From Selaginella moellendorffii (taxonomy: Eukaryota > Streptophyta > Lycopodiopsida > Selaginellales > Selaginellaceae): a stretch of 64,000 bases of DNA. Below, piece after piece: positions 33,367 through 43,137 of this stretch (the first letter of the stretch is position 1; the number at the start of each line of letters is the position of its first letter). A program made the position numbers and the translations under genes. The notes below the pieces were generated by a model. That model had not been told where the DNA came from. It saw only the letters and a program-made list of their open reading frames with translations, and ran no database searches. The stretch lies in contig NW_003314265.1 of assembly GCF_000143415.4 (NCBI RefSeq), positions 3,654,443-3,718,442 of the forward strand, written 5' to 3'.

Positions 33367-35810
33367 ATGGCGATCAATCCTGGGTTGCTCACGCACTGGC
33401 CATGGGAGAGGCTTGGAAGCTTCAAGGTTTCTCTCTTTCTCTCGCTGTACATGCATGCATGCGCATTCCTAAATCTCTCTCGTTGTCTCTTGATCTTGGC
33501 AGTATCTCCTCTACTTGCCTCTGGTGGCCAATGCAGTGCGAAGCGCGATGACCCCGGAGGGCCGCTCGAGGGACAACTTTAGCCTCCATATCCTCGTGCT
33601 CGCGGCGCTGCGCTATATCCAGGGCCAGCTATGGATCACGGTCACCAGCGTCCACGACATAGTCAAGAAGCACCAGGTCCAGACCAAGGGGATGAAGTTC
33701 GATCAGCTGGACAGGGAAAGAGATTGGTATGCGATCACAGACTTTGTCAAATCTCTCTCTCTCTCTCTCGCGCGCGCGCGCTCACGGCTTCTTTCTCTTT
33801 TGTTTCTTCCGTCACTCAGGGAGGATTTCATACTGCTCCAGGCGCTGATGTTGCTCGCGTACCAGTTCTCGCCACTGTGCTTGCCGAACCATGCCGTGTC
33901 GGATTGGAGGGGTTTGGTCATCACCATCCTCTGGCACCTGGGACCCGTGGAGTTCCTCTATTACTGGTTCCATCGCGCCCTCCACCACCATTCTCTCTAC
34001 CGCCGCTACCATTCCCACCACCATCTCTCCTTTGTCACCCAGGCCGTGACTGGCAACGTCCATCCTTTTGCCGAGCACCTGAGCTACGCGGTCCTCTTTG
34101 GCTCCACGCTCATTGTCAACCTCTTCCTTGGCACCGCCTCGCTCGCCCTCATCTACTCCTACATGCTGTGGTTTGATTTCATGAACTACATTGGCCATTG
34201 CAACTGGGAGTTCATGCCATCCTGGATGTTTCAAGCTCTTCCTCTGCTCAAGTACCTCGTCTACACTCCATCGTAAGTTTTTCTATCTTTTCAACTGCTT
34301 GATCCTCCACATCTCCTATCCTTCCAGGTTCCATTCTCTCCATCACACGCAGGTCCACACAAATTTCTGCCTCTTCGTTCCCCTATACGACTACATTTAT
34401 GGGACCGTAGACAAGACAAGCGGTCAGCTCCATCTTGCAGCTCGTCAAGGTACTTTGTTTTGTCGTTTTTTTTCTTTCCAGCTTCGTCGGGACTTATAAC
34501 TTGCGTGACCACGCAGGCAGGACGGAGTTGGTGGATTTCGTGTTCTTAACGCACCCGACTGACCCCTTATCGATCTTCCACTTGTCGTTTGGGATACCAT
34601 CTTTTGCAGCGCAGCCGTATGGCAGGAGGTGGTACATTTGGCTCCTGTATCCTCTGGCGCTCCCCGTTATGCTGCTGCTGTGGGCGTTTGGGAGCCCCTT
34701 CACTGTTGAGGAGCACACCGTCGACAAGGTTCTCGCGCAGACATGGGCGATCCCGAGGTTTAGCTTTCACGTGAGTATACTTTCAAGCTTGCTGTGCGAT
34801 GGTAAGTTTGCGTTTTGTATAGTTTGGAATGACGTCTGAGATCGGAAGCTTGAATGCGCTCATCGAGCGCGCCATCCTGGCCGCGCAGGACAAAGGAGCC
34901 AAGTTCATATGCCTGGGACTACACAACAAGGTGTGTCAAAGTGTATACTCCATGTTGTGCACATCGTTATGATCCGTGCAGGACGAGCATTTGAATGCGA
35001 GTGGAGCACTGTTTCTGAAAAACCACCCCGACCTCAGCATCAAGGTGGTGGACGGAAGCACGCTAACCAGCGCCATTGTTCTTGACAAGCTTCCAAAAGA
35101 TGCTAGCGAGGTTTTCCTGGTCGGAGCCGAGCACAAAGTTGGCCGTGCCATCGCCAACTATCTCTGCCGCCACCGCGCCACTGAAGTGACGGTGAGCAGC
35201 TAGCTTCTGCCCGCCTTTCCCACGTAAAGCTCTGGTTATTTCCTCAGGTTCTGGCTAAATCCTCGTCCTATGCCTTTGAGTCGCTTAAAAAATCGGTCCC
35301 GCAAGAATCCCAGCACAAGCTCGTCGCAGTTGAGTCACTCGAGCACGGGAGGCACTGCAAAGTATGATATGCTTCCTTCCCAGAAAAGCTGGACGTAACT
35401 TGCTGGAATTTACAGGCCTGGATCGTTGGAGAGCCCCTGCGAGCGATGGAGCAGCTCCACGCTCCTTCTGGAGCTTGTTTCTATCAATTCACCGAGGAGG
35501 CTATGGAGGAAACCCGTCCTGATTGCTTGTACGCCAAGCTTCCAGCAATGCGCCTGCCTCCCGAGTATAAAGGAATCCGAGCTTGCGAGGTGAGAGTCTC
35601 TCCGTTTTCACTTGCTGGTGGCGCTCATCGTCTTCTTTGTCCTGGCAGGGAAGCATGCCGAGAGGAGTCGTCCAGGCAAGTCACGCGGGAGGAATCCTGG
35701 CGACCATGGAAAACTGGAACCATCACGAGGTTGGCAACACGATTGACGTGGACAAGATTGATGCCGTGATGAGAGCGGCTGTGAATCGTGGCTTCGTCCC
35801 CTACTATTAA
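33367..35810 (+). CDS. CER1-like aldehyde decarbonylase (wax biosynthesis)
   Basis: About ten exons encode roughly 610 residues. The N-terminal half is a membrane fatty-acid-hydroxylase fold with several helices and an eight-histidine iron site: '[10 protein letters not shown]', 'RRYHSHHH', 'HPFAEHLSY' and '[12 protein letters not shown]'. The C-terminal WAX2 domain follows ('[30 protein letters not shown]', '[24 protein letters not shown]', '[14 protein letters not shown]', '[17 protein letters not shown]'). Intact histidines favour CER1, which makes alkanes from aldehydes in the ER, over CER3. Introns are 50-120 bases; one carries CT and CG dinucleotide runs (about 33753-33781). It ends 34 bases from the convergent 7TM gene stop. 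A waxy cuticle role is expected. Confidence 0.9.
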
Positions 35811-35844
35811 GTTTGGAATAATTTCTTCCAAGTCTTGCAATAAC

Positions 35845-36953
35845 TTAAAACTGACCAGTTCCAGCCATTGTCCACTTCTGCCACTGCAGCTCTCGTACCT
35901 TGTCCTCTAACAGCAACTTCTGAGCTTCCATCTTCCGGATTTCTTCCTGTTATCCAGCATTAGCAACCATTGTTATATGAGAGAAGAGTATTTATCTTTC
36001 ACCTTGTAACTTTCCAGTTCCTCGCTCGCTTTGAAGAAAGCCTCCCAAATGGCACCTTCTGACGACGGGAAATGCAGCATCTGGTTGGGAACGACGGCCA
36101 AAGCCCGAGCACCAGCGGACGTGAGTTCCTCCTCAAACTTATCCATGTCCTCTGCCGGTCTCCAGAGACACAAGTAAACTGGCCACCCGAACCGGATCCA
36201 AAAGTGGAAGAAGACGAGGCAGCAGACGCAAAACGTTAAGAAGCATCTGCCGGCAATGCTTTCGCTGTCCCCTGTGAAGACCGCGATGGCAGCGAGAAAA
36301 CAGATGGCCACCGCCATAGTCAAGTACTCGCAAGTGTGCGCGTACTCCACAGTCAACAAAGGATCTTGCTGGTTGCGCAGCTTGTACATAAACACGATAA
36401 CCAGTAGCAAGTTTGGAGTGTAGACCGCCAGGACAGTGAGTACTCTCGCAGAGTCTAGCGTACCATGATGTTCCCTGCTGATAATACGAGCTTTGGAGAA
36501 TGAACATGACTAGAGCATCAAACTTTACCTCTCTCGCTTCAAGTTTGCGGCCACGAACAAAACCAAGACTGGAAGCATGGAGGCGAGCAGTAGAGCGTAG
36601 TTTCCCCAGGACCATTTGTGGATGTTCCGGCTGAGCTCGTACATCCGACGAAGCCGGAGAACCGTGAGCATGAACCAGGAGCAAACCCCCAGTCCTTGTA
36701 GCCAAAATGCCCATCGGACGCCGCTTATAAAAGGCCCGGTATGCTGGAAGTGACCATCGTTGAGAAAAGATGATGATATCCAGACCAAGCCAGCTAAAGA
36801 GCTGCACAGTACGAGGTACACTCCTCCCTGTGCTCGAAAGTAGGAGCGATTGCGATGGACGAAGAGCACGCCATTTGCTATGATAAATGGTACCGCAGCT
36901 CCCAAGGCGAAGCCCAAGAGTACGTAGTCATAGACAGTGTCAGTTCGATCCAT
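35845..36953 (-). CDS. Seven-transmembrane coiled-coil protein, copy A
   Basis: Three exons: 36953-36529, 36477-36003, and the last ending at 35845. Seven hydrophobic helices are evident. Four are in exon 1 ('YVLLGFALGAAVPFIIANGVLFV', 'VYLVLCSSLAGLVWI', 'FWLQGLGVCSWFMLTVLRL', 'NYALLLASMLPVLVLFVAAN') and three in exon 2 ('TPNLLLVIVFMYKL', 'YLTMAVAICFLAAIAVF', 'CFLTFCVCCLVFFHFWIRF'). A conserved cytosolic end follows: 'HFPSSEGAIWEAFFKASEELESYK'. Exon 3 is a short basic coiled coil, 'EEIRKMEAQKLLLEDKVREL'. The helix-3 motif and the 'RNQQDPLL' loop resemble the receptor part of plant RGS1, but no RGS domain exists. No family name is certain. Exon structure is identical in copies B and C. Confidence 0.75.
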
Positions 36954-37366
36954 TAGCTGTCGCTTCCTTCCCAAAACTAAAAAACCATCTTAGGTTGTGA
37001 AGGCATGAGTTTTCTGCTTGACTTGGAAAATTCAGAACATTTGAGAAAATTCAGTCCTTTACGTACTCTTTACACAGACTCAGGATCCGTGTGTGCGTGT
37101 TCTCTTTTTCGTGGAACAGCAGTGATCGTCCGTGCACGGCAAAAAATCATGACAGGGAAGCAGAGAACCCGCTTAAAAGTCAAGTTGTGGAAGAGTCTGC
37201 AAAACAAACAAAGCTTTGGAACACGACGAAGAAAACTAGCACATTGAATTTGTGACCTTGGCAGTCTCCTTGAAACTTTCCCTGAGGTGCTGGACTCAAA
37301 GTCAAGTAAAGAATCAAAAAGATTGAAAAGGAGATGGAACAAAATGCCAACCTTGCATAGATTAAC
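36954..37366. other. Spacer between 7TM copies A and B
   Basis: About 410 bases. It should hold the promoter of copy A, read leftward from 36953. No clear TATA box close to the start codon was seen and no open frame is notable. Confidence 0.3.
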
Positions 37367-38546
37367 TTAAGAATGACCAGATTCAGCTGCTTTTCTCTTC
37401 TGCACGTGTAACTCTCGGATCTTCCCTTCCAGCAGCGCTTTCTGCACTTCTAGCTTCCGTATTTCATCCTGTTTCAGTGTAACATTAGCTAGAGCGCCAG
37501 AAGAAGAAAAAGAAACAAGCTCTACCTTATATCTGTCCAGATCGTCACTAGCTTTGGAGAAAGCTTCCCAAATAGCACCTTCAGAGGAAGGAAAGTGTAT
37601 CCTTTGGCTGTAAACCATGTCCAGAGCTCGGGCACCACCGTAAGTTAGCTCCTGCTCGAAGTTGTCCATCTCCTCTTTGGGCCTGAAGAGACATAGGTAA
37701 ATCGGCCACCCGAAGCGTATCCAAAAGTGAAAGAACACGAGACAGCATGTTGAAAACGTTAGGAAGCATCTGCCAGGGATAGTATCGCTAGCTTTCGTCA
37801 CAACCGCGACGGCGGAGAGCATGACAATGACGATAGCCATAGCCAAGTAGTCCAAAGTGTCCCTGTACTCGGTAGCTAGCAGTGGATCCTCCTGCTTGCG
37901 CAGCTTATAGATAAAGAAGATGAGCAGCAGCCAGTATGGAGTATACACGGACCGGACGATGATTTTCCAATGCTTGCTTGGGTTGCACGCCGGTTTGCTG
38001 TTATCAAGAACAATCAGTCCGAGAGAGAAAGAGATGAAACTTGGCAAGCCATGAACTTTACCTTCTCTCGTGTCCATCGAAGTCACTGAAGCCAGCAACG
38101 GTGGACAGGATGACTATGGGAAGCAGGCAAAAGGCCACGAAAGCGTAGTACTTCCACGACCAGTTGTCGATGTTCTTGCTGAGCTCGTACATCCGAGCAA
38201 GCCGGAGAACAGTGAGCACGAACCACAGGCAAATACCCGTCCCCTGGAGCCAGAACGTCCACAGCACGCAGCTTCTAAGCGGCCCGACCCTGCTGAAATG
38301 GTCATTGTTGACGAACTGGGCTGCTATCCAGACTAAGCCCGCTAGCGAGCTGCCTAGGATGAGATACACACCTCCCTGTGCTCGAAAGTAGGAGCGGCCG
38401 CGATGGGCGAAGAGCGCGCCATTCGCCACGATGAACGGTACTGTCGCGGCCAAAGCAAATGCCAGGAGTGTGAAGTCGTAGGGAGTGTTCGGACGACTGG
38501 GCACCACTTCCATGTAACACCCTTGCTTGCAACATCCAGACGCCAT
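37367..38546 (-). CDS. Seven-transmembrane coiled-coil protein, copy B
   Basis: Exons 38546-38062, 37997-37528, and a last exon to 37367, at the same splice positions and phases as copy A. The start is 'MASGCCKQGCYMEVV', giving a Cys-rich extracellular N-terminus not seen in A. Conserved landmarks are 'RGRSYFRAQGGVYLILGSSLAGLVWI', 'FWLQGTGICLWFVLTVLRLARMYELSKNI', 'RKQEDPLLATEY', 'GRCFLTFSTCCLVFFHFWIRFGWPIYLCLF', 'HFPSSEGAIWEAFSKASDDLDRYK' and the terminal 'DEIRKLEVQKALLEGKIREL'. 'KPACNPSKHW' in the fourth-fifth helix loop has a Cys also found in copy C ('KHYCRINRNW'), which could form a disulfide with the Cys before helix 3. Confidence 0.75.
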
Positions 38547-38619
38547 GGACAAAGGAAACACGCTCGACCCTCTATCTAATTTTACAGCCCTCCCACTTGA
38601 CTTTCTCAAAGCGGGATTA

Positions 38620-39758
38620 TTACTTCTTTATCACCTGTTGCTTTGCCTGGTCTCGTAGATCACGGATCTTCTCCTGGAGACGCAGCTTCTGGGCTTGGAG
38701 CTTCTGGATCTCATGCTGCAGCGACAGCCTTTTTATTCCACAAGAATGCAATCCCAAAGCTTGATCTGACCTTGTACTTCTCCAGCTCCTCGTTCGCTTC
38801 TGCGAATGCCTCCCACACAGCTCCCTCGGACGAAGGGAAGTGGACTCTCTGGCTTTGAGATATGAGCAAGGCTCGCGCACCGGCGCTGCTCAGCTGCTGC
38901 TCGAACGCGTCCATCTCTTCCTTGGGCCGCAAGAGGCACAGATAGACGGGCCACGCGAATCGCGTCCAAAAGGGGAAGAAGACGAGGCAGACCTGCGAGA
39001 CGGTCAAGAGGCATCTGCCAGAAACAATACGGCTCACGCTCGTCAGATACGAGAAGACGTATATCACGGCGATGGCGATGACCAAGGCCAGATAGTCGAA
39101 GGTGTCCATGTACTCGGCAGCCAGCAATGGATCCTGCTGGCGTTGCAACCTCCACATGACAGCGGCGGCGAAGAGCCAATATGGAAGGTAGGCCGACAAT
39201 CTGACGATCTGCCAGTTCCTGTTGATTCTGCAGTAGTGTTTGCTATTGCCAGACAGTCAAATCCAACCAGTAAGCGTTAGGCCTAGTGTGAGAGTTTGAA
39301 GCTTTTGCTCACCCTCCATGCTCCACATTGAAGTTACTGAAGATGGCAGCGGTTGACATGCCCACCACCGGAAGGAGAGAGATGGCCGCAAAAGCGTAGT
39401 ACTCCCACCGCCATCTCTTGATGTTGTGGCTGAGCTCGTACATGCGGCGGAGCCGAAAGGCAGTGAGCATGAACCAGAAGCCGAAGCTGAATCCTTGCAG
39501 CCAAAACAGCCACAGCTTGCAACTCTGCAATGGCCCGACTCTGCTGAAGTGCTCATTGTTAACAAACACCGTTGCTATCCAAGCCAGCCCAGCCAGGGAG
39601 CTGGCGAGTATGAAGTAAACCCCACCCTGGGCATGAAAGTAGGAGCGCTGGCGATGGACAAACAGCACGCCATTCGCTATGGTGAAGGGTATTGCGGTGG
39701 CAATGCCAAAGCCCAGGAGGATATAATCTATATCAGAATCTGGGCGGCTGGTGACCAT
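38620..39758 (-). CDS. Seven-transmembrane coiled-coil protein, copy C
   Basis: Exons 39758-39313, 39242-38771, and a last exon to 38620. It begins 'MVTSRPDSDIDYILLGFGIATAIPF'. Family landmarks are intact: 'RQRSYFHAQGGVYFILASSLAGLAWI', 'FWLQGFSFGFWFMLTAFRLRRMYELSHNI', 'RQQDPLLAAEYMDTFDYLAL', 'FWTRFAWPVYLCLLRPKEEMDAFEQQL', 'HFPSSEGAVWEAFAEANEELEKYK' and 'HEIQKLQAQKLRLQEKIRDL'. Helix 6 differs most ('VIYVFSYLTSVSR'). The stop codon lies only about 74 bases from the start codon of copy B, so its terminator and B's promoter overlap. All three genes point the same way, consistent with tandem duplication. Confidence 0.75.
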
Positions 39759-39784
39759 CTCGAGTTGCAAGTGCCCCAGTGATT

Positions 39785-40470
39785 GGGCGAGCTCGATTGA
39801 TCGGTCTTGAATCCTTCAAGCTACAACCACTGATCAACACTTTGACTATTTGTTTTTCGTTCTTCTATAGGTAGCTCAATTGGCCGCACTAGACTTGTCC
39901 ATGTCATCAAAATCATGTAGATAAGGAATGCAATAGAGTTTGTTGTCCTTCTCCATGATTTTATTCTCTATCATATCTTTACTGTTCTTACTGTTGTGTT
40001 CCTGCTTGATTCGTTCGTTAAATTTGTTGCACGCTCGCTTGTTTTGTTTTTTTTCGGTTCTTGGTCCCCTTAAACACTAGAGCATCAAACAAATATGTAT
40101 ATATATTTAGAGATTATAAACAAGGGTATAATCTCTCTCTCTCTCTCTCTATTTGTGGTGCATTGATTATACCTTTAAGAATGAATAAACTATATTCAGT
40201 CCTAATTAAACAGTTTATATATTAGGATAAAGGGGAAAGTTTTACAAACCTTACAAAACTAACGACGAAATTATTATCATTTAGTTAAACTGTAAATTAC
40301 TACTATATATAAACACAGTTCATGTATGTTGCTCGGATGGGCTCCATTAATAAACCAAAACTGCAAAATCTTAGTTTTTCTCAGGAAATAAAGTAGAAAA
40401 AACTGAGTCAAAGTCTTGATCAGTGGTTATCTCGATTCATCAAGAATGGCTGCAAGCAATCAATCGATCA
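39785..40470. other. AT-rich spacer with CT microsatellite
   Basis: Non-coding spacer between copy C and the broken copy. It contains a CT dinucleotide run at about 40133-40151 and 'atatgtatatatat' near 40095. No open frame of interest. Confidence 0.45.
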
Positions 40471-40488
40471 TGGGGCACCAAGCATAAG

Positions 40489-41050
40489 ATGGTTGGCAGC
40501 CCTCTAGATTCTGCTATCAATTACATCGTTCTGGGCTTTGGCAAGAAACGCTCTAGTAGATCTTTTGGGCTTCAAGCTTTCGGAAGCAACAGCCGTTTTT
40601 TCCCCAATAATGCATCCCAAACTTGATCTAAACTTGTATGTCTCCAGTTCCTCATTAGCTTCTGAGAACACCTCCCACACAGCTCCCACGGACAAAGGGA
40701 AGTGGACTCTCTGGCTTTAAGATATGAGCGAGCTCAGCTGCTGCTCGAACGCATCCATCTCTTCCTTGGGCCACAAGAGGTACACGTAGACCGGCCACCT
40801 GAGTCGGTTCCAGAAGTGGAAGAAAATGTGGAAGACCTGCGAAACCATCTGCCTGGCTCATGAGAAGATGTATATCATGGCCATGGCAATGTATAAGGCC
40901 AGATAGTCGAAGGTGTCCATGTACTCGGCAGCCAGCAATGGAACCTGCTGGTGTTGCAGCCTGCACATGAAGGCAATGCCAAGGAGCCAAGACGGGAAGT
41001 GGACCAAGAATCTGACGATCAGCCAGTATTGTATACTATAGCCAGACACT
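40489..41050 (-). pseudogene. Broken, internally inverted fourth 7TM copy
   Basis: On the plus strand 40489-40543 encodes 'MVGSPLDSAINYIVLGFG', the start of exon 1 as in copy C. Immediately after, the minus strand from 41050 to about 40620 encodes the exon-2 part: 'RLQHQQVPLLAAEYMDTFDYLAL', then 'VGAVWEVFSEANEELETYK'. The two parts therefore face each other. The minus part has small deletions that shift frame around helix 7 (near 40740-40860), and the middle of exon 1 and the coiled-coil exon are missing. Sequence similarity to copy C is high, so this is a recent duplicate rearranged by inversion and deletion. Confidence 0.75.
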
Positions 41051-41270
41051 CAAATTCAACCAACAAGCGTTAGTCTGAGAGTCTGAAACAAGAAAAGCTT
41101 TTGCTTGTCGATGAACAACCACCGATCAAAACTTAAATGCTCAAGTCCTGGAGTTGAATTTCTCCTTCGTGGACTGAGGAAAACAAAGGAGCAGCCTCTG
41201 CGAATTACGGAACGAGTTGACTTTCCATTGTGTGCGGTGTTTTATCAGTCTATCTCGAGAACCTCTCGAG

Positions 41271-43118
41271 ATGCATACCTGTATGGATCCCATCACAGGA
41301 TTCCCAAGGTTCCTAACTCCAATTCTAGCGTCGCTAGCAGCCATCGTCCCAGTTGCCCGGGCACAGAATGTGGCAACGTCGTCAACAGCAGCGTGGTCGT
41401 CGCAGATTGTGGCATTCTGGGGAGCCGTGGGCATCGGTGTCAGGGCGAGCAATGCCCAGAGGCCCAGCAACCCGATCACGTCCACCATCGCATCACTCGC
41501 AATTCTCCAGCGTGCTTCCGCCGCAGCCTCTGCCATACAGAGTGGCAACTGGTACGTGTTCGCTCCCGGATACAATGGCGGCAAAACCAGGATAGACGTG
41601 CTTCTTCTAAGCTGGAGGACGCCAGCCCAGTTGCAGGCCTTGTGTGTGAAAGTGTCTACCTTGGCGGAGGTTCTCGCTCGCCAGCGATGGCTGATTCTTC
41701 TCGTTGGCAGACAAAAGCATGGGGATGACGATCATGGCGCTGCAGTGCTTTGGACAAGCTCGCCCAGATGCCCAGAGTACTCGACTGTCAGGTACGCAGA
41801 CACGGATGGCATGTACTCGCCGCTGCCCGGTGAAACCATCCAGGCGCTCCTGGAATACACCGCTAGCTGCGATGCCAACAACATCGAGTTTGATACCAAT
41901 GGTGTCACCACGCTCATCTGCAACGAGATCTTGCGCAGACCAACGCGCTCGATGTCCATGAACGAGTCCAGCAGCGACGTGCAACAAGATCCGGGAATGG
42001 GGCGCTACATCACGTCGTATCAGCTCGACGGGGTGGTGATGCCATACGTGACAATCGCGAAGTACGTAGGAGACAACACGGCGACTCGAGCGGCCTTGGT
42101 AGGATCCGCGGTGTGGATGTATTGCATCGTTCACGGCATGGTGTCCGTCGCAGTGGGGCTCATGGGGGCGGCGTCCGGGCGGGGGCTTGCGGTGTGGCTG
42201 TTCGCTCCCAGGATGGTCATGGCCAAGCTTGGAGCCGAGGGCATTGCAGGCGACGATGCGTTGCTATCTCTGCTAGGATTCGATGGCGTGAGCTGCGTTG
42301 TGACTGCCCACGGAGCCAACGTAGCCTCGATCGCGACTGACAAGATCATCTCGTGGGAGCCGTCGAAGCGGGCTCGCATGGCTTGCTTGAGCATAGCATT
42401 CAACATTGTCGAGCTCTTGCTCGTGGTGGGAGGCTGGCTCTATGGCGCGCTCAAGGTGGAGAAGCTTGCGCCGAGAGGACTCGTTGGCCATGGAATGCTG
42501 TGGCTGGCCACCGTGGTGAGCACCGGTCTCTCCTTGCGGACGCTCGTGAGCGTCCGGGAGAGGCTCAAAGGCAGGCTGATTGGGATCTTCGCCGAGGTTC
42601 ATCACACCAGGCTCGCCATCGCTAGAGATCACAAGATATCAAGCACGCCGAGCTCGCCATACCTCTCGCTGGTATCAAACATCCTCTCGAGAGCCGATCA
42701 CGACGTCCAGAGCATCGAAGCAGCTCTCACGCTCATGCGCCAGCCATTGTTTTGCTCCGAGCTTCAGGAGCATGCCGCGGTCGAGGAGCTCGGGTACGCG
42801 TATCAAGGTGACACCTTGGTTAAGGAATCCGGTAACAAGGTGGTGACCACAGCGAGCGCGTTTCCTTGGATCCGGGTGGCGCTGTGCGTTTGCATCACCA
42901 TCCTGTGCTCCGCCTTTGGACCCGTCTATGCGTACATGGAAATGCCGAGGTGGAGCAAGATCGCGGCGGAGGTGATGCTTGCCGGGAGCGCTACTTGGTT
43001 TGCCACGCTGGCCAGAACGTCGAGGCTGGAGCCAAGCCATAGTACGCAGATATGCCACATGGTTGCTACCATGGTAGCCTCGGCCGTGTGGTACGTTGGA
43101 GTCAAAGACGTTGGCTAA
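41271..43118 (+). CDS. Orphan multi-pass membrane protein
   Basis: This intronless frame encodes about 615 residues from ATG 41271 (a later ATG at 41283 is possible). Hydrophobic helices are near the N-terminus ('FLTPILASLAAIVPVARA') and in the C-terminal half ('ALVGSAVWMYCIVHGMVSVAVGLMG', 'MACLSIAFNIVELLLVVGGWLYG', 'GHGMLWLATVVSTGLSL', 'WIRVALCVCITILCSAFGPVYAYM', 'IAAEVMLAGSATWFATLA', 'MVATMVASAVWYVG'). A soluble middle part has 'RYADTDGMYSPLPGETIQALLEYTAS' and 'ATLICNEIL'-like text. I recognise no family. Long open frame, normal codon use and a CpG-rich composition support a real gene. Lineage-restricted intronless genes of this kind are common in Selaginella-like genomes. Confidence 0.65.
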   Translation: MHTCMDPITGFPRFLTPILASLAAIVPVARAQNVATSSTAAWSSQIVAFWGAVGIGVRASNAQRPSNPITSTIASLAILQRASAAASAIQSGNWYVFAPGYNGGKTRIDVLLLSWRTPAQLQALCVKVSTLAEVLARQRWLILLVGRQKHGDDDHGAAVLWTSSPRCPEYSTVRYADTDGMYSPLPGETIQALLEYTASCDANNIEFDTNGVTTLICNEILRRPTRSMSMNESSSDVQQDPGMGRYITSYQLDGVVMPYVTIAKYVGDNTATRAALVGSAVWMYCIVHGMVSVAVGLMGAASGRGLAVWLFAPRMVMAKLGAEGIAGDDALLSLLGFDGVSCVVTAHGANVASIATDKIISWEPSKRARMACLSIAFNIVELLLVVGGWLYGALKVEKLAPRGLVGHGMLWLATVVSTGLSLRTLVSVRERLKGRLIGIFAEVHHTRLAIARDHKISSTPSSPYLSLVSNILSRADHDVQSIEAALTLMRQPLFCSELQEHAAVEELGYAYQGDTLVKESGNKVVTTASAFPWIRVALCVCITILCSAFGPVYAYMEMPRWSKIAAEVMLAGSATWFATLARTSRLEPSHSTQICHMVATMVASAVWYVGVKDVG

Positions 43119-43137
43119 GGTGGCGAGAAGCTTTCCA

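Noticed and set aside
35845-39758. Reading the 7TM genes as true RGS1 orthologs
   Set aside because: No RGS box follows the helices; the C-terminal exon is a short coiled coil.
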